This document shows, in pieces, positions 8,631 to 19,100 of a stretch of DNA of 64,000 nt (positions are counted from its first letter, which is position 1; each line of letters opens with the position of its first letter). The position numbers and the translations under genes were made by a program. This stretch comes from CALXCT01 sp964422185. GTDB lineage: Bacteria > Bacillota > Clostridia > Oscillospirales > Oscillospiraceae. The DNA lies in NCBI GenBank assembly GCA_964422185.1, contig CAYRAG010000002.1, positions 1 to 64,000 on the forward strand. Reading direction: 5' to 3'. A model generated the notes under the pieces. It saw only the letters and a list, made by a program, of their open reading frames with translations. It was not told the DNA's origin and made no database searches.

Positions 8631-11165
8631 ATGGGAACAACGACTGGTACGGTAAAAACCATAGAGCCTCTGGCGATTGAACCATTTGACAAGGAGTGGG
8701 GTGTCGGCGTCTCCGGCATGACGGAGAATCCGTCTCCGTTCCCCCGGGTCAACCGACTGCTCAAGTGGACCAAGGATCGGGTTTCCACGGCCGATTCGCA
8801 GCGTGCGCTGATTGTGACGGAGGGATACAAGAAGTACGACATGTATCCCCAGAATGTCAAGTGGGGGCTGATTTTGCGGGACATCCTGACCAATGTGAAA
8901 ATTAACATCTGGCCGGACGAACTGATCGTGGGGGAACTCGCGGCTGAGCCGAACAGCGCTCCGATCTACCCGGAATTTTCCATGGACTGGCTGGTTCGGG
9001 AATTTGCCGGAAATGTGATGGAGGCCCGCACGAACGACCGGTATGTCGTGGATCAAAAGGTCAAGGACGATATCTTCAGCATTGATGAGTTCTGGAAGAA
9101 CAAAACCCTGGGAGAGGCGTTTGAGGCGTCTCTTACCGAAGAGGAGCGGGCCGGTTCCTATCTGGAAAAAGGGATTAACCGCTGCGGCCTGTATGTCTAC
9201 GCCGGCGTAGGACATGTCTGCGCCAACTACGAGAAGCTGTTCCGCCTCGGATTCGGCGGCATCCGCAGGCAGGTTGAGGATTGCATGGCCCGGCTTGACA
9301 CCTCCAATCCGGAGGATGTCCAGCGCCAGGAGTTCTATCAGGCGGAACTGTACGCGCTGGAGGGCGCCTCCACCTACATCCGCCGCTACGGCGATCTGGC
9401 CGGGACGATGGCTGCGGAAGAGTCCGATCCCGTGCGCAGGGCGGAGCTGGAGCGGATTGCGTCCAACTGCCACCAGGTGGCGGAGGGGGCACCGCGGGAT
9501 TTCTGGGAGGCAATCCAGCTTTATCACATCGCCACCAATATCATCATTATTGAGTCCAACGGGCACTCTGTGACCTACGGCCGCTTCGACAAGCTCTTTA
9601 CGCCGTTCTACGAGAACGACATCCGGAACCATACCCTGACCCGGGAGCAGATGCAGGAGCTCATTGAGTGCTTCTTTATCAAGATGCATCAGCTGCGTAA
9701 AATCCGGGACACCTACGCGATTACTTTCTCCAGCGGCACCATCATGGGCGGCACCGCCCTGGATGTGGGCGGCGTGGATGAAAACGGGAATGATATCACC
9801 AGTGATGTCAGCTACATGGTGCTGGATGCGCATGCCCATACCCGGATTCCGAACCCCTGGATGGGAGTCCGTCTGCATGAGAACTCTCCGTACGAGTTCA
9901 AGGTAAAGACCTACAATGTCATCCGCATCGGGACAGGGGAGCCCAAGGTGTTTAACGACGGGCCCATTATCCGCTCCCTGATGGACTACGGGAAGACGCT
10001 GGAAGATGCCAGGGACTATGTCGGCGTCGGCTGCGTGGAACCCGCGATCCCCGGTAAGATGTACGGCTGGCACGATGCCTCGTCCATCAATCTGGCTCTG
10101 ATTCTGCAGATGGCCATCAATGGCGGCCGGTGTATCGACTGCGGCCCGTCCTGCCCCCGCTGGAGCAAATGCGGTGCGCTGGGGAAGCATCTGTCTATTG
10201 ACACAGGTTCCCTGGAGGACTTCACCTCGTTTGACCAGGTACTGGAGTCCTATGACAAACAGATGAAATACTGGTGCGACCAGATGATTTCCTGCATCAA
10301 CAAAATTGACTACTGCCACCAGAGACTTAAGCCGCTTCCGTACCTGTCGCTTCTGGTAGACGACTGCATCGAGAAAGGCATGGATGTCTCAAAAGGCGGG
10401 GCCAGATACAATAACAGCGGCCCGCAGGCCGTTGGCGTGGGAACCGCGGCAGACGGCCTGACGGTAATTAAGCAGCTTATCTTTGACGAGAAAAAGATTA
10501 CCGGCAGGGAACTGCTTGACGCGCTCCGGGACAACTGGAAGGGCCATGAGACGCTGTACGCCCTGGTCAACAGCCAGCATATGCACCAGTACGGCAACGA
10601 TGATGACTATGCGGACGACAACGCCCGCTTCGTGGTTGCCTCCTACTGTAAGCATGTAGAGCACAGGCCGACCCCCCACGGCGGTGAATATGCGCCGGGC
10701 GTGTTCAGTGTAACCGCGAATGTGCAGCATGGAACCTGCACTCCCGCGTCCCCTGACGGCCGCTACGCGGGGGAGCCGCTGTCAGACTGCATGGGGCCTG
10801 TCCACACCCAGTGCTGCAGCCATGACCACTCCGGCCCGACTGCCATCGCGAACTCTGTAGCGAAGCTCGATCACCAGCGCATCGGGAATGGCATTATCCT
10901 GAACTGGAAGTTCTCTCCCGGTGCCGTTTCCGGCGAGACCGGACGGGACAGCCTGATCGGCCTGATGGATGTGTATTTTGCCGAGAACGGCATGCAGAGC
11001 CAGTTCTCCGTCGTCGGCAGGGAGACCATGCTGGCGGCTCAGAAGAATCCTGAGGATTACCAGGATCTGCTGGTTCGCATTGCCGGATACAGCGCGTATT
11101 TCGTGGAGCTGTCCACCGAGTTGCAGAACGACCTGATTGGACGGACGGAGCTCTCATTTGATTAA
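8631..11165 (+). CDS. Glycyl radical enzyme 2 (GCVEP type, paralogue of GRE1)
   Basis: This 844-residue GRE has Cys468 and Glu470 in GCVEP and Gly819 in RIAGYSAYF. It shares with GRE1 the same unusual CX2CX3CX5C cluster (Cys501, 504, 508, 514) right after the active-site loop, the YGWHDA segment and a near-identical C-terminal tail, so the two probably arose by duplication. The ATG at 8631 follows GGAAAGGAAAG; a TTG 30 bases upstream is the less likely alternative. It has no activase of its own nearby and probably uses the one at 3.5-4.5 kb. It may act on a related substrate or replace GRE1 under other conditions; the chemistry is not assignable from sequence alone. Confidence 0.92.
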   Translation: MGTTTGTVKTIEPLAIEPFDKEWGVGVSGMTENPSPFPRVNRLLKWTKDRVSTADSQRALIVTEGYKKYDMYPQNVKWGLILRDILTNVKINIWPDELIVGELAAEPNSAPIYPEFSMDWLVREFAGNVMEARTNDRYVVDQKVKDDIFSIDEFWKNKTLGEAFEASLTEEERAGSYLEKGINRCGLYVYAGVGHVCANYEKLFRLGFGGIRRQVEDCMARLDTSNPEDVQRQEFYQAELYALEGASTYIRRYGDLAGTMAAEESDPVRRAELERIASNCHQVAEGAPRDFWEAIQLYHIATNIIIIESNGHSVTYGRFDKLFTPFYENDIRNHTLTREQMQELIECFFIKMHQLRKIRDTYAITFSSGTIMGGTALDVGGVDENGNDITSDVSYMVLDAHAHTRIPNPWMGVRLHENSPYEFKVKTYNVIRIGTGEPKVFNDGPIIRSLMDYGKTLEDARDYVGVGCVEPAIPGKMYGWHDASSINLALILQMAINGGRCIDCGPSCPRWSKCGALGKHLSIDTGSLEDFTSFDQVLESYDKQMKYWCDQMISCINKIDYCHQRLKPLPYLSLLVDDCIEKGMDVSKGGARYNNSGPQAVGVGTAADGLTVIKQLIFDEKKITGRELLDALRDNWKGHETLYALVNSQHMHQYGNDDDYADDNARFVVASYCKHVEHRPTPHGGEYAPGVFSVTANVQHGTCTPASPDGRYAGEPLSDCMGPVHTQCCSHDHSGPTAIANSVAKLDHQRIGNGIILNWKFSPGAVSGETGRDSLIGLMDVYFAENGMQSQFSVVGRETMLAAQKNPEDYQDLLVRIAGYSAYFVELSTELQNDLIGRTELSFD

Positions 11166-11231
11166 CTGCATGACGACCGCGCCCTCCGTGCGATTCCCGT
11201 GATGCCGGGCGGCGGGAGAACAGGGGAAAGA

Positions 11232-11276
11232 AAGGGACAGGCTGTGTTTTTCGCACAGTCTGTCCCTTATCTTTTT
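11232..11276 (+). terminator. Terminator after GRE2
   Basis: AAGGGACAG and CTGTCCCTT flank an inner CTGTG/CACAG stem, and a CTTTTTG run follows. It ends the GRE2 transcript before the convergent murE gene. Confidence 0.8.
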
Positions 11277-11349
11277 GTCCATGAGATGGCTCTGCTCTTC
11301 TGCCTCCGGATCAGAGCGCCTCAGATTGTCCGTTCGGGAACGGCGCACA

Positions 11350-12822
11350 TCAGTCCGCCTGTCCGGCTTTTTCCGCCAGGTAGTCCCGGACGACCTGCTC
11401 CTCGGAGAAGAAGTGTTTCACGCCGTGGATCTCCTGGTACTCCTCGTGGCCCTTGCCGATGAGAGCGATGATATCCCCGTCCCGGGCCTGATCCATGACA
11501 TAGCGGATGGCCTCGGCCCGATCCTCAATGGCGATAAATTTGCCGTCGTGTTTGGCGAGGCCCGCCTTGATGTCCTCGTTGATCTCCTCCACGGTCTCAT
11601 CCCGGGGGTTGTCCATGGTCAGCACGCTTAGATCCGCGTATTTGGCGGCGATCTCGCCCATGTCGAACCGGCGGCGTTTGGCGCGGTTTCCGCCGCCCCC
11701 GAACACGCAGATCAGACGCTCGTGGGGGTAGTGGTAGAGCATGGACAACAGGCTCTCCATGCTCGCCGCGTTGTGGGCGTAGTCAATCAGGAGGGTGTAG
11801 TGGCCCGGGGTGGGCAGGATCTGCGTGCGGCCCTTCACCCGGATGGTGGAGAGCGCCTGACCCATGGCGTCCGGGTCAATTCCCATCAGGCCGGTCACCG
11901 CCATGGCGGCCGCGGCGTTGGAGACATTGTACCGTCCGGGCATGCCCAGGGGGAAGACCCCGCGGATCAGCCCGATGGCCCGGATCTCGCTGCCCAGGAA
12001 GCCCGGGCGGCGCACCTCCTGAATCTCCGTGATGCGCAGATCCGCCGGGCCCTCAATGGAGAAAGTGCGGATGGGGCAGGCGGCGCCGTCCGTCATCCGG
12101 ATCCAGTAGGGGTCGTCCATATTGGCCACGCCCATCTTGCACTGGCTGAACAGCATCCGCTTGCACTGGAGGTATTCCTCAAAATCCGCGTGTTCCCGCA
12201 CTCCGATATGATCCGGGGACAGGTTGAGGTACACGCCGTAGTCGAAGAGGATGCCCGCCGTCCGGTTGAGCTTGAAGCCCTGGGACGAGGCCTCCATCAC
12301 CACATGGGTGCAGCCGGCCTCCACCATTCTGGAAAACAGGGAGTGCAGCTCGTAGGACTCGGGCGTGGTGTTCGTCGTGGGGATCTTCTCCGCGCCGATC
12401 ATGGCGCCCAGGGTGCCGATCATGCCCACTTTCAGGCCGGAGGCCTCCAGGATGGCCTTGACCATGTGGGCGGTGGTGGTCTTGCCCTTGGTGCCCGTGA
12501 TGGCGATGGTGGTCATCTTTCTGGCGGGGTATCCGAACCAGGCGGCGGACAGCAGGGCCAGGGCGCGCCGGCTGTTTTGCACCTGCAATACGGTGACGCC
12601 GGGAGGGGGCTGGATGTTCCGCTCCACCACGAGGGCCGCGGCGCCCAGTTTCACCGCGGCGGGGATATAGTCGTGGCCGTCCGTCCGGAAGCCGTTCAGG
12701 CACACGAACAGACTGCCGGGAACCACTTTCAGGGAGTTATAGGCCAGGCCGGTCAGTTCAATTTCCATGCTGCCGGAGAGCAGGGTGTAGTCCAGTTCCC
12801 GAACCAGCTCAATCAGCTTCAT
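11350..12822 (-). CDS. murE: UDP-N-acetylmuramoyl-tripeptide synthetase, meso-DAP adding
   Basis: This 490-residue Mur ligase adds the third stem-peptide residue to UDP-MurNAc-L-Ala-D-Glu with ATP in the cytoplasm. The ATP-binding GTKGKTTT loop, the central ligase fold and the C-terminal domain are all present. DNPR at residues 404-407 and a later KGHE are the family signature for meso-diaminopimelate rather than lysine. The diaminopimelate epimerase gene lies just upstream in the same direction, so substrate supply and use are linked. Length matches the family. Confidence 0.95.
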   Translation of the reverse strand: MKLIELVRELDYTLLSGSMEIELTGLAYNSLKVVPGSLFVCLNGFRTDGHDYIPAAVKLGAAALVVERNIQPPPGVTVLQVQNSRRALALLSAAWFGYPARKMTTIAITGTKGKTTTAHMVKAILEASGLKVGMIGTLGAMIGAEKIPTTNTTPESYELHSLFSRMVEAGCTHVVMEASSQGFKLNRTAGILFDYGVYLNLSPDHIGVREHADFEEYLQCKRMLFSQCKMGVANMDDPYWIRMTDGAACPIRTFSIEGPADLRITEIQEVRRPGFLGSEIRAIGLIRGVFPLGMPGRYNVSNAAAAMAVTGLMGIDPDAMGQALSTIRVKGRTQILPTPGHYTLLIDYAHNAASMESLLSMLYHYPHERLICVFGGGGNRAKRRRFDMGEIAAKYADLSVLTMDNPRDETVEEINEDIKAGLAKHDGKFIAIEDRAEAIRYVMDQARDGDIIALIGKGHEEYQEIHGVKHFFSEEQVVRDYLAEKAGQAD

Positions 12823-12947
12823 ACCTGTTATCGGCTGGAAATCCTTTCCCGTTCCGTCGGCGGGAGGAGAGCCGAATTCATCTCCTTATTCTGTCAGTAG
12901 ATTGCGAAAGCGGCCGCGGGGTGCGCATTCTCCCCGCCTCAGCCGGT

Positions 12948-13814
12948 TCAGACCGGGCCCTCTTCCGGGGGCGGGTCACAGTAGACGCCCTCATACACGA
13001 TGTGGGAGGGGCCGGTCATGCGCATATGGTCATCCTCCGTGCGCCAGTCGGTGAGCAGGGTGCCGCCGATCTGCTCCACCTCCGTCTTCCGCCGGCAGTA
13101 GCCCAGCATGGCGCCGGCCACAGCGGCGGTGCAGCATCCGGTGCCGCAGCCGATGGTCTCGCCGCACCCGCGCTCCCACTCCCGGATTTTCAGACGGCCG
13201 GGGGAGACCACCTGGGCGAAAGTCACATTCGTCCGGCGGGGAAACAGCTCCGTGTGTCGCTCGATGGCCGGCCCGTACTTCTCCACGGGGAAAGACGCGG
13301 TGTCGTCCACGAAGATCACGCAGTGGGGATTGCCCCAGGACAGGGCGGTGATCCGGAAAGTGCGATCCAGGATCCGGACGGGCTGATCCACAAACCGCGG
13401 CAGCGGGGTGGATACGGGCACCGCGCCCGCGTCCAGCCGCGGAACGCCGATGTCCGCGGTGATATTGACAGCCCTGCCGCGCTCCACCGTGAGCCAGATC
13501 TCCTGCAGGCCGCCCAGCGTCTCGATGAAGAAGTGCTCTTTGTCAGTGAGGCGGTGGTCGTAGACGAGTTTGGACAGGGAGCGCAGGGCGTTGCCGCACA
13601 TCTCCCCCTCGGAGCCGTCCGGGTTGAAGATCCGCATCCGGAACTCCGCCCGGTCGGAGGGACAGATGAGAACCAGGCCGTCCGCGCCGATGCCGAAGTG
13701 CCGGTCGCTGACCCGCCGGGCGAGGCCGCCGGGATCCGGGATGGACTGGTCGATGGCGTTCATGTAGACATAGTCGTTGCCGAAAGCCTGCATTTTGGTG
13801 AAGGACAGTTCCAA
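12948..13814 (-). CDS. dapF: Diaminopimelate epimerase
   Basis: This 288-residue enzyme converts LL- to meso-diaminopimelate by a two-base mechanism. The two catalytic cysteines are visible: Cys73 in EMCGNALR and Cys223 in GCGTGCC. The second motif reads GTGCC where GTGA is more common, but the catalytic Cys is kept. It sits 125 bases upstream of murE and about 30 bases downstream of a cystathionine synthase/lyase gene. All three probably share a transcript for cell-wall and amino-acid synthesis. Confidence 0.95.
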   Translation of the reverse strand: MELSFTKMQAFGNDYVYMNAIDQSIPDPGGLARRVSDRHFGIGADGLVLICPSDRAEFRMRIFNPDGSEGEMCGNALRSLSKLVYDHRLTDKEHFFIETLGGLQEIWLTVERGRAVNITADIGVPRLDAGAVPVSTPLPRFVDQPVRILDRTFRITALSWGNPHCVIFVDDTASFPVEKYGPAIERHTELFPRRTNVTFAQVVSPGRLKIREWERGCGETIGCGTGCCTAAVAGAMLGYCRRKTEVEQIGGTLLTDWRTEDDHMRMTGPSHIVYEGVYCDPPPEEGPV

Positions 13815-13846
13815 GGCAAAGCACCGCTTTCCGCCGGGGAAGAGAC

Positions 13847-15025
13847 TCAGGCCAGCGCCTGCTCCAGGTCGGCGATGATGTCGTTGACATTCTCGATGCC
13901 AACGGAGATGCGGACGAACCGGTCGTTGATGCCCAGCGCCTCGCGGGTCGCCTCGGGCACGGACTCGTGGGTCTGGGTGAGGGGATAGGTGATCAGGGAC
14001 TCCACGCCGCCCAGACTCTCCGCGAAGAGGATCAGTTTCACCCGGGACAGCAGGTTCATGGTGGTCTCCAGGCTGTCCAGCTCAAACGAGATCATGCCGG
14101 AGTACCCTGTGGTCTGCTTCTGCGTGACGGCGAAGTCCTTGTGATCCTCAAATCCGGCGAAGTAGACCTTTTTGACTTTGGGGTGGCCCCGCAGCCAGTG
14201 CGCCACCGCGATGGCGTTGGCGTTGTGGCGCTCCATGCGCAGCGCCAGGGTCTTGATGCCCCGGATCATCAGCCAGGAGTCCATGGGGCCCAGGCCGTTG
14301 CCGTGGGATTTCAGCTGGGCGTGGAAGAATTCCGCCATTTCAGGATCCCTGACCACGACGATGCCGGCCGTGACATCGTTGTGTCCGCACAGATACTTCG
14401 TGGCGCTGTGCACGACGATGTCCGCGCCCAGATCCAGCGGCTTCTGGAAGTAGGGGGTCAGGAAAGTGTTGTCCACCACCAGCAGAGCGCCCTGGTTGTG
14501 GGCGATTTCCGCCAGGGCGGCGATATCGGCCACATGCATCATGGGGTTGGTGGGCGTCTCCACGAAGAACATCTTTGTCTCCGGCCGGACGGCGGCCCTG
14601 ACCCTGTCCAGGTCGGACATGTCGATATACTCAAACTCGCAGCCGAATTTCGTGAAGATGTCGTCGCAGATGCGGAAGGTGCCGCCGTAGATGTCGTCGG
14701 AGATCAGGACATGAGTGTTATTGGGAAGCCAGGTGAACAGCGCCATGTTGGCGGCCTGCCCGCTGGTGAACGCGAAGCCCTCCAGGCCGTTCTCCAGAAT
14801 GGCCATGGTGCGCTCCAGCTCCTGCCGGGTCGGGTTCTGCACCCGGGAGTAGTTGTAGCCGGTGGAGATGCCGAACGCCTTGTGGCGGTAGGTGGCGGTC
14901 TGAAAGATGGGGAAGCTCACGGAACCGGTGATGGGATCGTATCCCAGCGCCCCGTGAACCACTTTGGAATCAAAGGCCAGATTTTCCTTTCGGTCAAAGT
15001 CGTTGTAATAGCACTCGTCGATCAT
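13847..15025 (-). CDS. PLP-dependent trans-sulfuration enzyme (cystathionine gamma-synthase/lyase family)
   Basis: This 392-residue Cys/Met-metabolism enzyme has the PLP lysine at Lys210 (SATKYLCGH), the cofactor aspartate in VVDNTF, and the phosphate-binding GQAANM region near residue 90. Members make or cleave cystathionine, or make homocysteine or methanethiol, and these activities cannot be separated here. An AAGGAGGATCC site precedes the ATG. It is the first gene of the leftward set with dapF and murE and diverges from an AraC-type regulator, which could control it. Confidence 0.85.
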   Translation of the reverse strand: MIDECYYNDFDRKENLAFDSKVVHGALGYDPITGSVSFPIFQTATYRHKAFGISTGYNYSRVQNPTRQELERTMAILENGLEGFAFTSGQAANMALFTWLPNNTHVLISDDIYGGTFRICDDIFTKFGCEFEYIDMSDLDRVRAAVRPETKMFFVETPTNPMMHVADIAALAEIAHNQGALLVVDNTFLTPYFQKPLDLGADIVVHSATKYLCGHNDVTAGIVVVRDPEMAEFFHAQLKSHGNGLGPMDSWLMIRGIKTLALRMERHNANAIAVAHWLRGHPKVKKVYFAGFEDHKDFAVTQKQTTGYSGMISFELDSLETTMNLLSRVKLILFAESLGGVESLITYPLTQTHESVPEATREALGINDRFVRISVGIENVNDIIADLEQALA

Positions 15026-15173
15026 GGCGGATCCTCCTTAACGATCGCGTATGGGTTTGCCTCATCGCTTCCAGTATATAGAAATAGTTTTGCCAGGAAC
15101 ATGGAATAAATTGCTTTCTTTATTGCAGTAAGTGCGATATACTGTGGAGGAAGAGGAGATCGGGGGGAGAGAG

Positions 15174-16010
15174 ATGAGCGACACACCGCAGGTGCAGAAG
15201 CGGGGCTATCTGAATGAGTCGTTCCGGCTGTTTCATCTTAAGGATCTCGGGGCGGAGGAGATGGCGTACCACTACCATGAGTTTGACAAGGTCGTGCTGT
15301 TTCTGGACGGGACGGCCAGCTATATCATTGAGGGCAGATCCTACTTCCTCCAGCCGGGGGATGTGCTGCTGGTCAGCCGGCATCTGATCCACAAGCCGGT
15401 GATCGATCAGAGCCGGCTGTACGAGCGGGTGGTGATCTACCTGGATCCGGATTTCCTGGCCGGCGCCGGGGCGGATCTGTCCGCGTGCTTCCGGGAGGCG
15501 GCCAGGCGGCAGTTTGCCCTGATGCGGCCCTCCGGGGAGGATCGGGAGGAGATCTCCAGGCTGGTGTCCAGTCTGGAGCGCGCCCTGGTGGATCCGGGCT
15601 TCGGCGCGGAGCTGCTGGCCCGGACCTACCTGTTCCAGCTGATGATCTTCCTCAACCGGCTGCAGGATCGGGATCGGACCGGCCAGGAGGAGGGCGTCAC
15701 CCGATTTGACCCGAAAGTTGTCCAGGTGCTCAACTTCATCAACGCCAATCTGGCGGACGATCTCTCCGTGGAGCGCCTGGCGGCCATGGCCTATACCAGC
15801 AAATACCACTTCATGCGCCTGTTCCAGGAGCAGACGGGGTACTCCATCCACCGGTATGTGACGGAGAAGCGGCTGCTGGCCGCGGCCGCCCTGCTGCGGG
15901 AGGGAACCCCGGCCATTGAGGCGGGCACGCGGTGCGGCTTTCAGGACTACTCCACTTTTTTCCGGGCGTTCAAGCGGCAGTTCGGGGTATCCCCCCGGGC
16001 CATGCGCTAA
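15174..16010 (+). CDS. AraC family transcriptional regulator (cupin sensor)
   Basis: This 278-residue protein joins an N-terminal cupin-like ligand domain (YHYHEFDK..., QPGDVLLV, about residues 20-85) to a C-terminal double HTH with the AraC signature (CGFQDYSTFFRAFKRQFGVSP). The ATG at 15174 has a purine-rich GGGGGGAGAGAG before it and is preferred to a GTG 14 codons earlier. It is divergent from the trans-sulfuration gene across about 150 bases and may regulate it in response to a small ligand. No target site was identified. Confidence 0.88.
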   Translation: MSDTPQVQKRGYLNESFRLFHLKDLGAEEMAYHYHEFDKVVLFLDGTASYIIEGRSYFLQPGDVLLVSRHLIHKPVIDQSRLYERVVIYLDPDFLAGAGADLSACFREAARRQFALMRPSGEDREEISRLVSSLERALVDPGFGAELLARTYLFQLMIFLNRLQDRDRTGQEEGVTRFDPKVVQVLNFINANLADDLSVERLAAMAYTSKYHFMRLFQEQTGYSIHRYVTEKRLLAAAALLREGTPAIEAGTRCGFQDYSTFFRAFKRQFGVSPRAMR

Positions 16011-16030
16011 AGCCCGGCGGATTATGCAGG

Positions 16031-16068
16031 AAAAGAGGCGGCTGCTTTGTGAAGCAGCCGCCTCTTTT
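16031..16068. terminator. Bidirectional terminator
   Basis: A perfect 17-bp stem, AAAAGAGGCGGCTGCTT with its complement, closes on a 4-base loop and has A and T runs at both ends. It can end both the AraC transcript and the convergent transglutaminase transcript. Confidence 0.85.
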
Positions 16069-16111
16069 GAGATCTGCGGTTTTCGCGCCGCCCCCGGGAG
16101 AGGGGAGGGGA

Positions 16112-19100
16112 TCAGGGGTAAATCGCGCTGTAGTTGTACAACACGGCGCACACCTGGGCGCGGGACGCGTTCTCCGTGGGCAGCAGACGGCCGTAGTTGT
16201 CGCCGCCGACGAGGTTCACCTCGCAGGCCCAGGTCATATTCTCTTTCGCCCAGCTGGAGATGTTGTTCGTATCCCGGAATTTGGTCATGTCCACCGTCCC
16301 GGTCAGGCTGGTATCCCAGCCGTATGCGCCGGCCAGGCTGCGCAGGATGCTGACAATCTGCTCCCGGTTGATAATCACATTGGGGCGGAAAGTGCCGTCC
16401 TCATAGCCGTTGATGATGCCGTGCTCGCTGGCCCAGGCCGCCGCCTGGTAGAAGTAGTCCGTCAGGGAGACATCCCTGAATTTGGCGGCCGTCTGGGAGA
16501 CCGGGGAGCCGCACATCCGCCACAGCATGACGGCGAACTGGCCCCGGGTGGTGGCCCGGCCGGGCTCAAAGGTGGAGGCGGTGGTGCCGGAGACCATGCC
16601 GCGGCTGAACGAGTACTGCACCGAGGGGTAGTACCACGCGTTCACCGGTACATCGGTGAACGGCAGATTGACCAGCGGGGTGACCGTCCGGAAAGTGGCG
16701 GAGACCGCCACATGATCCGCCGGCATGAGAAAAGAGTAGATCCCCCGGTAGGTGGCGGCCGGCTTTACGCTCTGGCCGGACGAGGTCGTCACTTTCAGGG
16801 ACTCCAGCTCATAGCCGGAGCCGGGGGTCACGGTGAGAGAGACCCGGGTGCCGACCTGGGCGGAGGCGGAGCCTGCGCGCACGGTGCCGTTGACCGGGCT
16901 GGCCACGATGACACTGTAGGTGCCGGCGGACGCCTGGGGTGGCCACTGGGTGCCGCCGCCGGGGTAGCCCTGGTTTCCGGATGTGCCCGGCGTGCCGGGG
17001 ACGGTGCCGGAGCTGCCCGGGACATTCGCGTTCGGGGCGGACTCGGTCATGTTGTGCTGCAGATCCTCCTCATACACGCTCCGGGCCAGGAAAGACGCGG
17101 AGACCATGGAGCTGGAGGCGGTCAGATCCTCATGGCGGATGGTCAGCTGTCCGTTGGCGGACAGGGGGTACGCGGTGCCGTTGATCGCCACGGAGCCCGT
17201 CACATAGCCGATGTCCGGCTGGATGTACAGGGTCACCGACTCGCCCGGACGCAGCGTGAAGAACGAGCTGGCGCCCGTGGCCGGGGTTCTGCCGTCGTTC
17301 AGGTAGACGGTGCCGCCCGGCTCGGCCACGACCACGATGGATTTTTCCGAGGACACGGCGGATTCTCCGGCCTGGGCGGGGTTGAGCGCCACGATCTCAA
17401 ACGGGGAGAAAGAGTCGCACAGAACCACCAGACCGTAAGGCGTCACGGTCAGGGGGATCTCCTCCACGGAGATGATCTCGCCGGCGGCGTTTCGCGTGAA
17501 GTGGTAGGCCTTGTAGACCACATTGCTGTTCGCGTCAAAGCCCTTGGGGAAGCCCACCTGCATGCGGACGGACTCGCCGTTGAGCACCACGGTCTGCCGG
17601 CACAGGCGGGTGAAGTTGATCTCGTAGAGGGAACTGCCCTCCACAGCGCTCTCGTTGACGCCGGAGTAGCGGTCAAACGCGGAGGTCAGCTCCTCGTACT
17701 TCTCCCGGCTGCCCGCGCCCTCGCTGAGATCCTCCACGACCAGCATCAGCCGGCCGTTCATGTCGTCCACATTCATCTGCCGCTGCAGATCCGCCAGGGA
17801 CTGCCTGGAGCCGTCCACACCCTCCACGGCCAGCCGGCTCAGATCCAGATCGTCCGGGTTGTCCAGCAGGGACGGCTGGCCCCACAGGTTCCAGTCGATG
17901 CCCTGGGAGCGGTAGGCGGACGGGCAGCTGGGCGTTGACATGACATAGCCCCAGGAGTTGGGCGCCTTGCCGGAGCGGCTGCCCACCAGGCCGGCGATGC
18001 TGAAGCTGTAGAGCGTGCTGTCGTCAGACCAGTTGGAGCTGGCGGCGAAGTCGAACTCCACACCGTAGATGTCGCAGGTCTCCGGAGAGTGGGTGTGGCG
18101 CTGATCGCACCGGTAGAGCCAGGTCACGCTGCCGGGATCCACCACCATGTCCCGGTTCGTGTCGAAATTCACCCGGCCGTCCAGATGGTGAACTTTCGTG
18201 TTGCCGTTCCGATCCTGCTGATAGCACTGGTACTGGATCTCCACCTGCTGCTGGGAGGCCTGGGCGATTTGGTTCCCGTCCACGCTCCTGCCCTCGATGT
18301 TGCTGCCGTTGGGCAGGGGGTGGCGGAGCACATCGTCAAACTCCACATGGACGCGGTAGGTCTGGCTGATGTCAATCTGCGTGTTGGAGGCGGGGTACTG
18401 CCGGCTGACATAGGGGGGCGCCTCGTAGTCCGAGTTGGGGTTGTAGAGCAGATCGGACCTGGCGATGATGTCCGAGCCGTCGCCGTGGTAGAAGCCGGCC
18501 TCGCCCCGGGTGCTGGAGATGGCGGCGGACCAGTTGCCGAAGTAGCTGTCCGGGGCGCGGGTTGTGATGGCGAACTCCGCGTACTCGCAGGTGGCGGTGC
18601 TCATCTGCACGGCGTAGGAGGAGTCGGTGAAGTAGGGGTTCCCTTCGGTGGCCAGCAGGCCGGCCTCCACATAGTACCAGTCGTCCATGGCGTGGATGGT
18701 GCCGTCCGGATGGTGATCCTGCATCTTCACCAGGAAGTAGAACCCCTGTTTCGCGGCGGCCCGCACGCCCATGTCCTTGAAGCTGGCCGTCCACTGCCCG
18801 GCGGTGACGCCCTCCACGGTGGTGCCGCGGAACGCCACCTCCAGGCCCTCGGCGTTCTGGAACGCCCGCTCGCCGTCATAGGAGCGCTGGGAGATCTGGG
18901 GGTAGTCAAAAGTCATGGAGCCGGTGGAGACGGAGCCGGAGGGCACCCAGTTGGCGCCGATGACATCCTGGCCCACCAGCAGGTAGGTGTCCATTTCACC
19001 CCCGTCCAGCCCGTAGGAGGAGCTGGTGATGATGCCGCCCTGGGCGTTCAGACGGACGGGGTCGTCCCAGGTGGCGTCCACCGCGTACCAGGCTCCGCCA

